DNA of 64,000 nt from Cymodocea nodosa (Eukaryota; Streptophyta; Magnoliopsida; Alismatales; Cymodoceaceae): the NCBI GenBank assembly GCA_036874045.1, contig JAZBRI010000008.1, positions 6,773,001 through 6,837,000 on the forward strand. Direction: 5' to 3'. The notes beneath the pieces are model-generated. The model had not been told where the DNA came from. It saw only the letters and a program-made list of their open reading frames with translations, and did not search any database. This document shows, in pieces, positions 10,822 through 22,862 of the stretch. How positions within the stretch are numbered: position 1 is the first letter of the stretch; each line of letters opens with the position of its first letter. A program made the translations under genes and the position numbers.

Positions 10822-12652
10822 GTGTCTTATTTTCTAATTGAGAATATGGCATATGCTTATGCTCAAATATTTCTGAAACTTGTAGTTAGGATATGTGAAT
10901 TTTGTAAGTTGGAAGGTCATGACATCTCTGATTGTTTGAAACTAAGACGATTGCAGATGGTTAGATCAAAAGAACAAAAAATGAATTATATTCAATATAA
11001 TAGAGCTGAGTATGAGAATCCTATAGTTTACCCAACTAATGGTCCATTTAGAATGTGTAACATGTTGAGAGACAAGGAAGTTTGGGATAGGTATGATAGA
11101 CTGGAACGTAGCTTAGAGCAAAACATGGAAAAACTGGAACAATACATGTATCAGCAACAAGAAGTCAACCAATTAAATTATAGGGAAGAATATTCAGAAC
11201 CTAAAATTGATATCATCTATGAAATTGAAAAAACCATAATAAAGATCGATCAAAAATTGAATGCAATAAGATTAGATGATTTGGAAAGAAAATTAAAAGC
11301 ATTGGATGACTTTACAATGAAATTACAAGTTATACAATAGGAAAACACAAATGAAAACTTTAATGTTACTGAAGTGCATAATTTGCAAGATGTTCAGACA
11401 AAAGAAAATACCAATGTAATAGAATTTAAAGAATGTAATTTAAAATTGAAAACAATTGAAAATCATACTCACGAAATTGAAATACAAGAACATTATGAAA
11501 GTAATGAAAATCTGGAAGATGTATGCATAACATTAAGATCTGGAACTAATATACCACCAAGAATTCAAAGAGAAAGTAATATGAAGGTGGACAAGAACAA
11601 AATTCAAAATGATAATGAAAACATAATATTTGAAAACTTAGAAATCAATGAAGAAAAATCTGAATCTGAAAATGAGATTAAAAATGATCAACCGAATCAA
11701 ATGAAAGAAAAAGAATCTTGTAAATTACAATCATTAGCACCCTATTCTGAAAGATTACAACAAACATTTCTTGAAAAACAAGAAAGAATTAGAAATTTTT
11801 TTGAAAACGTACAAGTTAACATACCTTTATTAGATTTATTGCAAAAAATGCTACCTTGTGCTAAATTTCGTAAGGATTGGTGTACTAAGAAAAAGAGAGC
11901 GAAAAGTTTTAAGGAAAGTCTTTTTAGCTAAGCAAAGTAGTTCCCTATTTCTGCCATAAATTCCTACAAAGTTATTTGATCTTGGAATTCCTGTTATATC
12001 ATGCACCATAGGAAATACCATTCTAGAAAGAACCTTAATAGACCTAGGTGCAAGTATAAATGTTATGCCTAGTGATATATTTGCATCCTTAGGATTAGAA
12101 GGCTTAATCCCTACTAGGACTGTCATTCAATTAGCTGATAGAAGTATAAGATACCCTAGACAAAAAATAGAAGATGTCCTAATTAAAATAAAAAATTTCA
12201 TATATCCCATTGATATTGTGATTTTGGATTCCCAACAAATTAAACATCAGAATCATGATACATCTTGAATTTTGGGAAGACCATTCTTAGCAACATCAGG
12301 AGCTGTTATAAATTGCAAAACTGGAGTGATGAGATTAGCATATGGTAATGAGGATACTCAATTAAACATTTTCAAACCAGAAAAGTTTGAGGAGTTAGAA
12401 ATGTCCTTACATACTATAGACTTTTTAGAGGATGAAGGAGATGTGCTAGATGATGTCATTCAAGAAGAATTAAATAGGCAACTAGATTCTGAAACTACAG
12501 AAGTAAGTGAAAGCATAGATGTAGGAGATCAAGAAGAGTTTAATATTGAAGATGAGAATGTTCAATTAGGAGCTCTAACTTCTGATGGTCAACATTTAGA
12601 ATTGAAACATTTACCTCCTGAATTAACCTATATATTTCTAGAAGAAAAATGA
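10822..12652 (+). pseudogene. Ty3 zinc knuckle, linker and aspartic protease region of B (fossil)
   Basis: The region begins MAYAYAQ at 10846, soon after the primer site. It is followed by a nucleocapsid knuckle CEFCKLEGHDISDC (CX2CX4HX4C, about 10890-10935), a charged coiled-coil linker to about 11800, a VNIPLLDLLQKM block typical of Athila, and the retropepsin segment with DLGASINVMPSDIFASLGLE (about 12040-12100). No capsid-type gag domain precedes the knuckle; in this family that domain lies downstream at 22863-24053. The same arrangement occurs in A and C. Broken copy. Confidence 0.87.
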
Positions 12653-12748
12653 ACATGTCCAATCATTATTGCTTCAGATTTAAAAGAGGATCAAATTTTT
12701 AAATTAAAAGATGTAGTAAAAGCGTATAAAGAAGCAATAGGATGGACT

Positions 12749-14298
12749 ATGGATGATATAAAAGTGTTAAGTGCAACTTTATGTTGTCACTATATATATT
12801 TAGAAGAAAATGCTAAACCTGTTAGAATTCTTGAGAGGAGATTAAATCCAAACCTTAAAGAAGTAGTCAGAAAGGAAATAGTAAAATGGTTAGATAATGA
12901 CATAATTTATCCAATTTCTGATAGCTCATGGGCTAGTCCAATCCATGTAGTCCCAAAGAAATCAGGATTAACAGTTATTAGGAATGAAAGTCAGGACTTG
13001 ATACCTACTAGAATTCAATTAGGCTAGAGAGTATGTATAGACTATAGAAAGCTAAATGGTGTTACTAGGAAAGATCATTTTCCCTTACATTTTATAGACA
13101 AAATGCTAGAGAAAATAGTAGGGCAAGAATATTTTTGTTTCCTAGATGGTTATTCAGGATATAAGCAAGTTCCTGTAGCATTAGAGGATCAAGGGAAGAC
13201 AACTTTCACATGTCCTAAGGGAACTTATGCTTTTAAGAGAATGCCATTCGGATTATGTAATGCACTAGCTACTTTTCAAAGGTGTATGCAAGGCATATTC
13301 ACTAGAATGACTGAAGACTATTTAGAAATATTTATGGATGATTTTACTGTATATGGAACTTCATATGAAGTGTGTTTAAACAATTTAAACTAAGTATTAA
13401 AATGTTGTGTGGAAAAAAATCTGGTTTTAAATTAGAAAAAATGTCATTTCATGGTTAAATAAGGAATAGTCTTGGGACATGCTGTTTCAAAGAAAGGGTT
13501 GGAAGTAGATAAAGCTAAATAGAAGTAATTTTTAATCTATCAGAACCTAAATCAGTAAAATATATTAGATCATTTTTAAGACTTGCTGGATTTTATAGAA
13601 GATTCATTAAAGATTTTAGCAAAATAGCTAGACGTTTAACTAATTTATTAAAAGATGTCTCATTCAACTTTGATAAGAATTGCAAAGAAGCATTTTTCAA
13701 GCTTAAAACTAGCTTAATTTCTACTACTATAATTCAAGCACCTGATTGGAGCCATCAATTTGAATTAATGTGCGATGCATCTGATTTTACTATAGGAGCA
13801 GTGTTGAGACAAAAGATAGAAAAATTTCCTAGAGTGATTCATTATGCAAGCAAAACTTTGAATGATGCTCAAATTAATTATACTACTACTAAAAAAGAAC
13901 TATTAGCTGTAGTGTTTGCCTTAGAAAAGTTTAGATCATATCTAATTGGAGCAAAAATGATAGTATACACGGATCATTCAGCTTTAAAACACCTAATAGC
14001 AAAGAAAGAGACTAAACCTAGATTGATTCGGTGGATATTATTATTACAAGAATTTGATCTAGAAATTAAAGATAAAAAAGGTTGTGAGAATGTAGTAGCA
14101 GACCATTTATCAAGATTACAAATAGAAAAATCAAATATTGAAATTAAGGATAATTTTCCTGATGGACAATTAATGACCATCAACACAATGCCTTGGTACG
14201 TAGACATAGTTAATTACTTAGTTATTGGTTTAACACCTAAAGATTGGAATAGACAATATAAGAAATTGTTCTTTTCAAGAGTAAAATATTACTACTAG
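12749..14298 (+). pseudogene. Ty3 reverse transcriptase and RNase H region of B (fossil)
   Basis: RT blocks seen in order: ERRLNPNLKEVVRKEIVKWL, FCFLDGYSGYKQV, PFGLCNALATFQRCM and the catalytic EIFMDDFTVYG (about 13320-13355), then the thumb and tether. RNase H follows: [16 protein letters not shown] (about 13755-13800), [17 protein letters not shown] and [10 protein letters not shown], ending with the VADHLSRL motif. FMDD rather than YVDD and RH following RT mark Ty3/Athila. Broken copy. Confidence 0.92.
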
Positions 14299-14299
14299 G

Positions 14300-15483
14300 A
14301 AGACCCATACTTTTTTAAGAAATGTCTTGATATGGTTTTAAGGAGGTGTGTCCCAAAAACTAAATATCAGAGCATATTGTCTTTCTACCATGACCAAGTA
14401 TGGGGAGGACATTTTGGTTCAAGGAAAACTACTGCCAAAATTCTGCAATGTGGATTTTTTTGGCCAACACTATTCAAAGATACTCATATATATTACTTAA
14501 GTTGTTTAAGATGTTAACAAATAGGAAGAATATCAAAGAGGAATATGATGCCTCTAAACCCTATTGTTGAGTTTGAAATCTTTGATGTGTGGGGAATAGA
14601 TTTTATGGGTCCATTTCCTATGTGTAATCAATTTAATTATATATTGTTGAGGGTGAATTATGTATCTAAATGGATAGAAGTTATTCCTACAAAAACTAAT
14701 GACAACAAAGTGGTAATACATTTTATAAGAACTAATATAATTGCTAGATTTGGAATACCTAAAACTATTATTAGTGATAGAGGAACTCATTTCTGTAATA
14801 GAAGTTTTGAAGCCTTAATGAAGAAATATGGAGTAAATCACAAAATTGCAACATCATATCATCCACAAACAAGTGGACAAGTAGAAAGTGTAAACAAATA
14901 AATTAAGTTAATCTTAGAAAAAGTAGTAAATACTACTAGAATAGATTGGGCTAATAGATTAATAGATGCACTGTGGGCTTATAGAATTGCTTATAAGACA
15001 AGCTTAGGTATGTCACCTTTTAGAATAGTATATGGAAAAAGTTGTCATTTACTAGCTGAAATTAAACATAAAGCTTATTGGGCATTAAAAACTCTGAACA
15101 CTAATTTGAATGAAGTTGCTGAAAACAGAAAAATACAATTAATTGAATTAGAAGAATTTAAGAATGAAGCTTATTAGAAAACTGTAAAAGAAAAAGAGAA
15201 AATAAAGTTTTGGCATGACAAGAAAATTATTCCAAAAACTTTTGAAATTAGACAAGAAGTATATCTTTACATGACTAGACTTCATAACTATCCAAGAAAA
15301 TTGAGATCTAGATGGGCAGGACCTTACATAATTCGAAATATCTATCCCTATGGAGCAATTGAAATTGAAAATCCTAAAAATCAGAATATATTTAAAGTAA
15401 ATGGACATAGACTTAGACCTATTCTAAAAATTCCAAAAAGTTCCTTTGGAATTATAGAAGAAGTAAAAGTAGAGGACCACTAA
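14300..15483 (+). pseudogene. Ty3 integrase region of B (fossil)
   Basis: It contains the HHCC zinc module (HDQVWGGHFGSRKT to CLRC, about 14390-14515), the catalytic core with [10 protein letters not shown] (first D), ISDRGTHF (second D) and SGQVESVNK (E), and a C-terminal GPY/F-type module ([20 protein letters not shown], about 15300-15360). It would join cDNA ends to the target. The coding region ends at 15483 and is followed by a spacer rich in GGTTTNACCGAAA words. Broken copy. Confidence 0.9.
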
Positions 15484-16198
15484 AGCTTTGCTTAAAAACA
15501 AAAAAAAAAAACTTATTTTGAAGTTAGTCACAATTCAACCGAAAGAAATTATCGGTTTTACCGAAACATATATTAAAAGAAAAATATTGTTACGATCCCA
15601 CCGAAAGAATCCATCAGTTTGACTGAAACATAAAAATATAAAAAATCTGTATATTATATTAAGTAAAATGTCGGTTTCATCGAAGTATGGTATCGATTCA
15701 ATCGATAGGCAAAAAGAAGAAGAACTAAGTATTTAATTTTGGTTCAATCGAGGAATATAATGGTTTGACCGAAATTCTAAAAGGTGGAAAAATTAAGAGT
15801 CGATCAGATTGAAAATTCTTTGGTCTAGACTAAATTAAAAATTATTATTTTAAGTACTTTTATTAGTTATAACTTTACGGGAAGTTCGTTGAGTTACGCT
15901 TAACTCAACGAACTTACTCCGTTGAGTCTAGGATAAGTTAACGAGCTTACTCCATTGAGTTGACTATAACTCAATGGAGTACTGTAGTTAAGTCCATGAA
16001 CTTAGTCCGTGCAGTTAACCGTAACTTCACGGAGAAGTGAGTGAGATAGCGAGAGTTTGTGCTGGAAAATGACTTGATTACCTGCTTAAAACTTAGGGTT
16101 TATTTATACTAAAACTTAGGGTTTGAGGGCATTATTCGCAAAATCATTTAGAACTTAGAACAATGAAGATCAGAGTGATTCCGTTCTGTTCCGTCACA
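15484..16198 (+). repeat. integrase to ORF-1 spacer of B with CG-word arrays
   Basis: 15530-15840 carries repeated CGGTTTTACCGAAAC/CGGTTTGACCGAAAC-like words and their reverse complements. 15860-16040 carries TAACTCAACGAAC, CGTTGAGTTA and related words in both orientations. A short run with the LTR-like phrase AAAACTTAGGGTTTATTT precedes ORF-1. The same two blocks in the same order occur in C (36740-37090) and inverted in A (49600-49900). No coding sequence seen. Confidence 0.75.
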
Positions 16199-18430
16199 CC
16201 ACGAGGTCAAGATGACGCTAGAGTTCTAGGAGGAAGTTAACACCACGAGATTTCTTAAAGAATTAGAAGAATGACATACAAGACAAAAGATCAGGAACAG
16301 AACTCAGGAAAAAGAACTACAAAAGGTAGAATTTGACATCTTCTACTAGAGAAAAATTTTAGTAGATTTAGATATTAAGATACCTCAGATTGTGGAAACA
16401 AGGATTAAGGTGTCAACAGAAGTTGTAGTAAATAGAGAAAGAAAAATAAGACGAAACAATGAAGTTTCCTTAGAATTGATCCGACGCAAGTCCAGATTAT
16501 GGTTCATACGACATATTGGTAGACATGCCCAGTGGGCAATCTAGGAGTAGCAGAGGAAGGCAACTGAAGAACCTGCAACTGAAGAGCCAGCTGCTGAAAG
16601 ACTTGTTATTGAGGAACAACAGGTAGGACCTTCAATTCCACCACCTAAACCACTAGAAAGGGTGGTAGTTATGGGGCCTTCTACTGAAGAAGAGTTAAAA
16701 GAATTTGAGGAACTAGTTTGAGTTGGGAAAAACTAAGGAGAATCAGAAGATTTGGTAGTAGCTAAAGCACATATGGTGTTTGATGCACTTTACAAAAGGA
16801 GGGCTACAGAAAAGTTGAAGGCCCAATACAAAGTTAAAGTCGAACAACATCAAGAAGCCACTACCATACCTACTACAAGAGAAACTGAAACTAGTCTTTC
16901 AAGACCAATAATTATAGAAAGAGTAAAATAGGAAGAGTCAGTACCTATGGCTCGAGGGCCTATAGAGCCTATTTTTGTAGATTTAATCTTAGAGGAGGAA
17001 GAGGAAGACCAAGCACAACTATTTAGAATAAGGAAAGGAAAAGAGATAGTGCCTGAAGCTCCTATAGAGAATAAACTTGAGCTTAAAATATTAGAAGGGC
17101 TTGTAGAGCCCATTTTTGTAGACCTACTATCTAAATCTTAGGAAGAGTAGAAGTAGCAGCAACAAAAGCAAAGAGAAGAAGGAAAATAGGCTGAAATTAG
17201 TCTGCAACTTATACAAATAGAAGAAACTAAAGTAAGGGCAGAAACTGATTTGCTTGCAAATCCATCCCAATCTGCCATAGAATTAGAAACAATGACAATG
17301 CAGATTGGTAGTTAGGAGGAAGAAGAAATAGAAGAAGCTGAACAAGTACATATTGAACAAAAAAGAAATGACTCAACAAATTCCATTGAAGATGGAGAAA
17401 CTCTTTAGCAATTAATTGAAAGAATTCAAGATAGAGTGGAAAGTTCTGTGGGCTCTCCACCACAGATTGAAAGAGGAGCTGAAATGCAGGAATCTCTGTA
17501 TCATCTCCAACAAATTCAAGTTCAGCAAATGGAAGAAGAAATTCAAGAACAAACCCCTCTAGAGCAACAAATGTAGATTACTGACTTGGTTGAAGCAACA
17601 GTTCTAAATGAAGTTTACTTTTAGAATCAAGAAGCTTATAATAATTATCAAGAGATAAAGGGGTATGACATTATACATAGTAGACTAGTAAACTAGGACG
17701 ATATGTAGGAAATTAAAGAATTATTTGAGTTTCAGGGTCTACTACAATTTATTTCTCAATAGAGAGGGCATGCAGTATATGAAAATTTAGTGCCCTACTT
17801 TTATGCAAACTTGAGAGAGAAAGAAGAAAGTTTAATTTCCAACATGGAGCAAGCTGATGTACAGATAACACCAGAGCTTCTCCACAATATTTTTGAATTG
17901 AAAAATGAAGGATTAGAAATCTTGGAAAACACAACTGCAATCGTGTGGATAGAACAAGAAATAAAAGACTGTTTAGCTATCAATCTTGGTGTGCCACTAT
18001 TAAATAGAACGAAGTACTTAAATGGTAAAGCACACATGTAGCTAACATTTTGATTAAAAATGTCTACTAACGACAAGGCCATGATATAGAACTTAGTCAA
18101 TTTGTCAAGTGGACTACATATGTAGTTGCGAATAGAATTCAAATTAATTGGTACAAAGTTTTTATCTCCAAACTAAGAGCAGTAAAGAAGAAATTATATT
18201 ATGGAGATTTGATTCTACTACTGATGGTGGATAGCATCAATTTCACAAAATAGACATCTAAAAGGATAAGATCAAGAACCATTTTAGTGAAAGAATACAT
18301 AAATTATGCTACTGCTGAGATTGTTGGACCTTTTGGAGGCATTACAAGGGCTATTGAGTGGATAAATCAATTAGAACAACAATTAGAAAAGCTCTAGAAG
18401 GAAGTAGATGAACTTAGGAAGAAAGATTAA
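16199..18430 (+). pseudogene. Athila ORF-1-like gene of B (putative plant transposon protein domain; fossil)
   Basis: This third gene lies between integrase and gag. The N-terminal half is charged, Q/E-rich and contains two repeats of the type EPIFVDLL/EPIFVDLI followed by acidic residues (about 16960-17010 and 17105-17150). The C-terminal half (about 17690-18430) has FEFQGLLQFIS and LVPYFYANLREKEE, the pattern of the 'putative plant transposon protein' domain of Athila ORF-1, sometimes called env-like. No transmembrane segment is evident. The role is unknown. Broken copy; cognates at 37249-39459 (C) and 49433-47227 (A). Confidence 0.75.
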
Positions 18431-18488
18431 AATGTATTGTTCATCTACTTGTATTGAAAATTTTTTATTGTACTGTAAACGATATATA

Positions 18489-20138
18489 TGTAGGATCGTA
18501 TGGCTACACAAGAGGGGGGTGAATTATGTTTTTCAACATTTTTGATTATAATTGAAACTTCAAAACTCAAAAACAAGTCGAGACACTATTTTCATAAAAT
18601 CATTTTTATTCAAGGTTTCAATTACAATATAGAATTCAATTCTCCTCAGAAATTGTAGATGCCATTATATATCAATACCATGTTTCATCTATACAATTTC
18701 ATAACTACAAACAGAGAAAATTAATTTGCAAAATTTAAAACATTTCTCCCTGTTTGAGATCTTTCTTCTTCTTCTTCTTTTTCTTCTTTAGCAATTATTC
18801 AGTGACGAATATTTTGTCTTTCTCTGCTTCATTGAATTTGCTTTCTTCTGATACTTCAAATCTTTAGTGACATAGATCTTACCTGTTTCTGCTTCACTGA
18901 ATTTTCTTCCATCTGAGAGCTTTTCCCCGAAAAGTGTTTTTGATCCCTGAAAAGATTTTTCATTTGGTGTGCAGGGATAATTGATCAACGAGAATTCTAT
19001 GCCTTTTATACTGTATTTTCATTTCATGCATATCCTTCACGTTTAATCACTACTAGTTTTCCACTTCTTCATATCTTCTCTTTTTCCTTCATCGAAATAC
19101 ACACGTTCTAACCCACGCTTACATTTTGAATTTTCTTTAATCACCAATCCTAGATCTTTGAAAAATTTCTTGCAAAATACACTTTCTCGTCCAAAATTTT
19201 TCATCAAGTGTAATAAGAAGTCGTTACTTTAATGTTAACTAAACGAGTAACATAAGTAGATATATAGCTTAACGTTTCTAACTTAATGAGTTCCTCATGC
19301 GCCAACTCACGTGATAGGTACTGTAGCTAACTCAACGAACTAAGTTTGTGGTGTTACACTAACTCAATGAACCAGCTTTGTGGTGTTACGATAACTCAAT
19401 GAACCAGCTTAACCTTTCTTTCGAAAGGTTAAATGCTAACTCACCAATAACAGTTTAAGTTTCGGATAGTTACGGTTGTAAGTCTTCGAAAAACTTTAAC
19501 TCACCGATTCAGTAATAAACAAATGTTTTTATAATAAGAATTTTACCACGTGCAAAAATAACAACTTAAGTTTATAATGCTAACCTAACGCGTTGCCTTA
19601 GTGTTCAATATAGCAACTCAACATGTTTAGTTATGTTAACTTAACGAGTTAAGCATGTGCACCTCACGTGATACAATATAACATTCGTAACTTTTAATTT
19701 CACCATGTGTACAACACTAACTTAATGTATTCCTTTCTTCTTTTACTCACTAACTTAATGAGTTCTCACGTGATCTATTTTAACCTTTAAGCCTCTAACT
19801 TAACGAGTTTTTACGTGATCTCTATACAAATAACACTCTAACTTAACGAGTTGTCTAAACGTGCACTATTCATGATATAGAAGATATAACTTTAAAACAT
19901 ATCATGCTTTTCAATAAAAACAAGCGTTAACTTAACGTTTAGTTAAATGAGAAATTAATGCAATGAAACGACTAATTATTAACTTAGTATAATTTCAGAT
20001 CTAATACAGAAAAGTATTTATATCAGTAAACTTTTTCTGTATTAATTGATGTTCTTAATTTCTTTTCACAAGCAATAGTAATTGAGTAAATATGATTACT
20101 TTCATTCACCACACATCATCAAAACAAAATACTCAACA
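18489..20138 (-). mobile_element. solo copia LTR (CP1 family) with ATATA target duplication
   Basis: It is a 1,650-base repeat, inverted, starting TGTAGGATCGTATGGC and ending ACTCAACA on the plus strand. It aligns with CP1's LTR and has no internal copia sequence. The five bases on both sides are ATATA (18484-18488 and 20139-20143), a perfect target-site duplication. This is the signature of unequal recombination between the two LTRs of a full insertion. It lies just after ORF-1 of B and is absent from A and C at that place. Confidence 0.95.
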
Positions 20139-21161
20139 ATATATATATTAATGTTTGAACATCAATTTATTTCTAAAATTATGTGATTGCAAATGAATGA
20201 TTTAATTGAGAACTATATTGAATATTATGTAATTGTTTAAAGATGTGCAAGACTGTTTAAAAGTTTACAATTTTATGAAGGACATGATTAAATGCACGAT
20301 AATTGGTTAATGCTTGAGTATATCTATATGTTGAAAAGTAAAATGTAACTTCTGCATAACAGAAAATAAACTGTAAGTTAAATATGCATATAATGTTCCG
20401 ATCTAAATGAGTTTAAATTAAAACACTGCATTACTGACATATATTTAACTTTATTTAAGTTGACAAGATGTAGGAGAAGAAAAAAATATAAAAGTTAATA
20501 CAAAGAGTAAGTTTTAGAAATTTGCTAAGTGTTAACTCAATGAAGTAAGTCTATTGAGTTAACCTTAACTCCACGAGGTCAGTAATAAATAGAAGGTCAC
20601 TTCATTGAGTTATCTGTAACTCAACGAGGTTAGTCCGTCGAGTTAGTAAATAGGCAACGAAGCTAGTCCGTTGAGTTAGTTGTAACTCAACGAGATTAGT
20701 TCGTTGAGTTAGAACAATAACCGAAGCTAGTCCGTTGAGTTAACTGTAACTCAACGAGGTTAGTTCGTGGATTAAGTTGAATGATTATTCTTTTAGCCAC
20801 GAACGAACTTCTTCCGTTTAGTGGTTGCGAAAATTTGGAATTAAAAGTGGAACACGTATCCATAAAAATAGGAACCATATTGCACGTTACAAGACACGTT
20901 CTTGCAATGAGATCCATTGACCTTATAGACGTGCATTATAAATATAGAACAAAATGTTATTTATGAGTTTCCAGCACTTGAGGAAAGAAAAGAAAATTCA
21001 TTAGGGAACTGGAAGGAGAAGCAGTTGATTCAACTTCATTTGTCAACAACTACTTATTGAAAACAAAGCATCAGTCTAGTATGTAATTAATTTTCTACTA
21101 TTTTACTTTATGTTAAGAGTTTATGAGCACATGGATTCATTTTCCTAGCACTAAATGATTA
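20139..21161 (+). other. ORF-1 to gag spacer of B
   Basis: 20520-20765 is a dense cluster of TAACTCAACG/CGTTGAGTTA words, including a perfect 10-base-stem hairpin at 20733-20756. An inverted repeat of TTCGTGG...CCACGAA-like arms follows (from 20765), then the promoter elements listed separately. After the TATA box comes a leader and a GTATGT splice-donor-like site near 21080. Short open frames here have no recognisable domain. The spacer is conserved in A and C. Confidence 0.65.
20887..20944 (+). promoter_or_regulatory. candidate internal promoter of B: palindrome plus TATA box
   Basis: An inverted repeat (TTACAAGA, CACGT, TCTTGCAA; one arm mismatch) at 20887-20907 is followed, with its end exactly 30 bases upstream, by TATAAATA at 20937-20944. 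A and C hold the same pair with perfect arms and the same 30-base spacing. CACGT is the core bound by plant bZIP/bHLH factors. It would start a transcript covering gag and F-box. Inference from conservation; no expression data. Confidence 0.6.
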
Positions 21162-22740
21162 TGTTGAGTATTTTGTTTTGATGATGTGTGCTGAATGAAA
21201 AATAATCATATTTGCTCAATTACTATTGCTTGTGAAAGGAAATTAAGTACATCAATTAATACAGAAAAAACTTACTAATATAAATACTTGTCTGTATTGG
21301 ATTTGAAATTATACTAAGTTAATAACTAGTCATTTCGTTGCATTAATTTCTCATTTAACCAAACGTTAAGTTAACGTGTATTTTTATTGAAAAGCATGAT
21401 ATGTTTTAAAGTTATATTTTCTGTACACGAACAATGCACGTTTAGACAACTTGTTAAATTAGAGTTTTGTTCATATAGAGATCACGTGAGAACTCGTTAA
21501 GTTAGAGGCTTAAAGGTTAAAATAGGTCACGTGAAAACTCGTTAAGTTAGTGAGTAAAAGAAGAGACGAACTCGTTAAGTTAGTGTTGTATACGTGGTGA
21601 AATTATAAGTTACAAATGTTATATTATATCACGTGAAATGCACATGTTTAACTCATTAAGTTAATATGACTAAACACGTTGAGTTGCTATATTGAACACT
21701 AAGGCAACACGTTAGGTTAGCGTTATAAACTTAAGTTATTATTTTTGCACGTGATAAAATTCTTATTATAAAAACATTTGTTTATTACTTGTTCGTTGAG
21801 TTAGCGTAACACAATGGAGATGGTTCGTTGAGTTATTGTAACACAACGGAGATAGTTCATTGAGTTAGCGTAACACCATAGAGATAGTTCGTTGAATTAG
21901 CTATAGTACTTGTCACGTGAGTTGGCACATGAGAAACTCATTAAGTTAGAAACGTTAAGTTATATATATATACTTGTGTTACTCGTTTAGTTAACATTAA
22001 AGTAACAACTTCTTATTATACTTGATGAAAAATTTTGGAAGAGAAATTTTATTTTGCAAGAAATTTTTAAAAGATCCATGATTGATAATTAAAGAAAATT
22101 CGAAATGTAAACGTGGGTCAGAATGTGTGTATTTCGATGAAGGAAAAAGAAAAGACGTGAAGAAATGGAAGACTGATAGTGATTAAACATGGAGGATATG
22201 CATGAAATGAAGATATTATATAAAAGGCATAGAATTCTTGTTGATCAGTTATCCCTGCACACCAAAAGAAAAATCTTTTTAGGGATCAAAAACACCTCTT
22301 TGGGGAAAAGCTCTCAGGTGGAAGAAAATTCAGTGAAGCAGAAAAGTTCAGATTTACATCATTGAAGATTTAAAGTATTAGAATAAAGCAAATTCAGTGA
22401 AGTAGAGAAAGACAAAATATTCGTCACTAAAGAATTACTGAAGAAGAAAGAGAAGAAGAAGAAGAAAGATTTCAAATAGGGAGAAATGTTTTAAATTCCG
22501 CAAATTAGTTTTCTCTGTTTATAGTTATGAAATTGTATAGATGAAACATGGTATTGATATATAATTGCATTTACAATTTTTGAGGAGAATTGAATTGTAT
22601 ATTGTAATTGAAACCTTGAATAAAAATGATTTTATGAAAATAGTGTCTCGATTTGTTTTTGAGTTTTAAAGTTTCAATTATATTTGAAAATATTGAAAAA
22701 CACAATTTACCCCCCTCTTGTGTAGTCATACGATCCTACA
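21162..22740 (+). mobile_element. solo copia LTR (CP1 family) with GATTA target duplication
   Basis: It starts TGTTGAGTATTTTGTTTTGA and ends CGATCCTACA (1,579 bases), in the opposite orientation to the neighbouring solo LTR. GATTA flanks it on both sides (21157-21161 and 22741-22745). The interrupted Ty3 sequence is intact at the matching site in C (57627, AATGATTAATAAGAAC). It sits in the leader between the internal promoter and gag of B. Confidence 0.96.
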
Positions 22741-22862
22741 GATTAGTAAGAATACCTACATAGGATTATTCAACATAGAAGTATACTAAAATATTTTCTG
22801 AATTGGACTTTAACAAAATCCTTAGGGGTGTAGCTTACATTTCTTTAAAGGAGAATGAAGAT

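Noticed and set aside
20781-20966. 61-codon frame in the ORF-1 to gag spacer (and the related 57312-57551 frame)
   Set aside because: It spans the promoter palindrome and TATA box; the frame is not kept consistently among A, B and C and has no domain.
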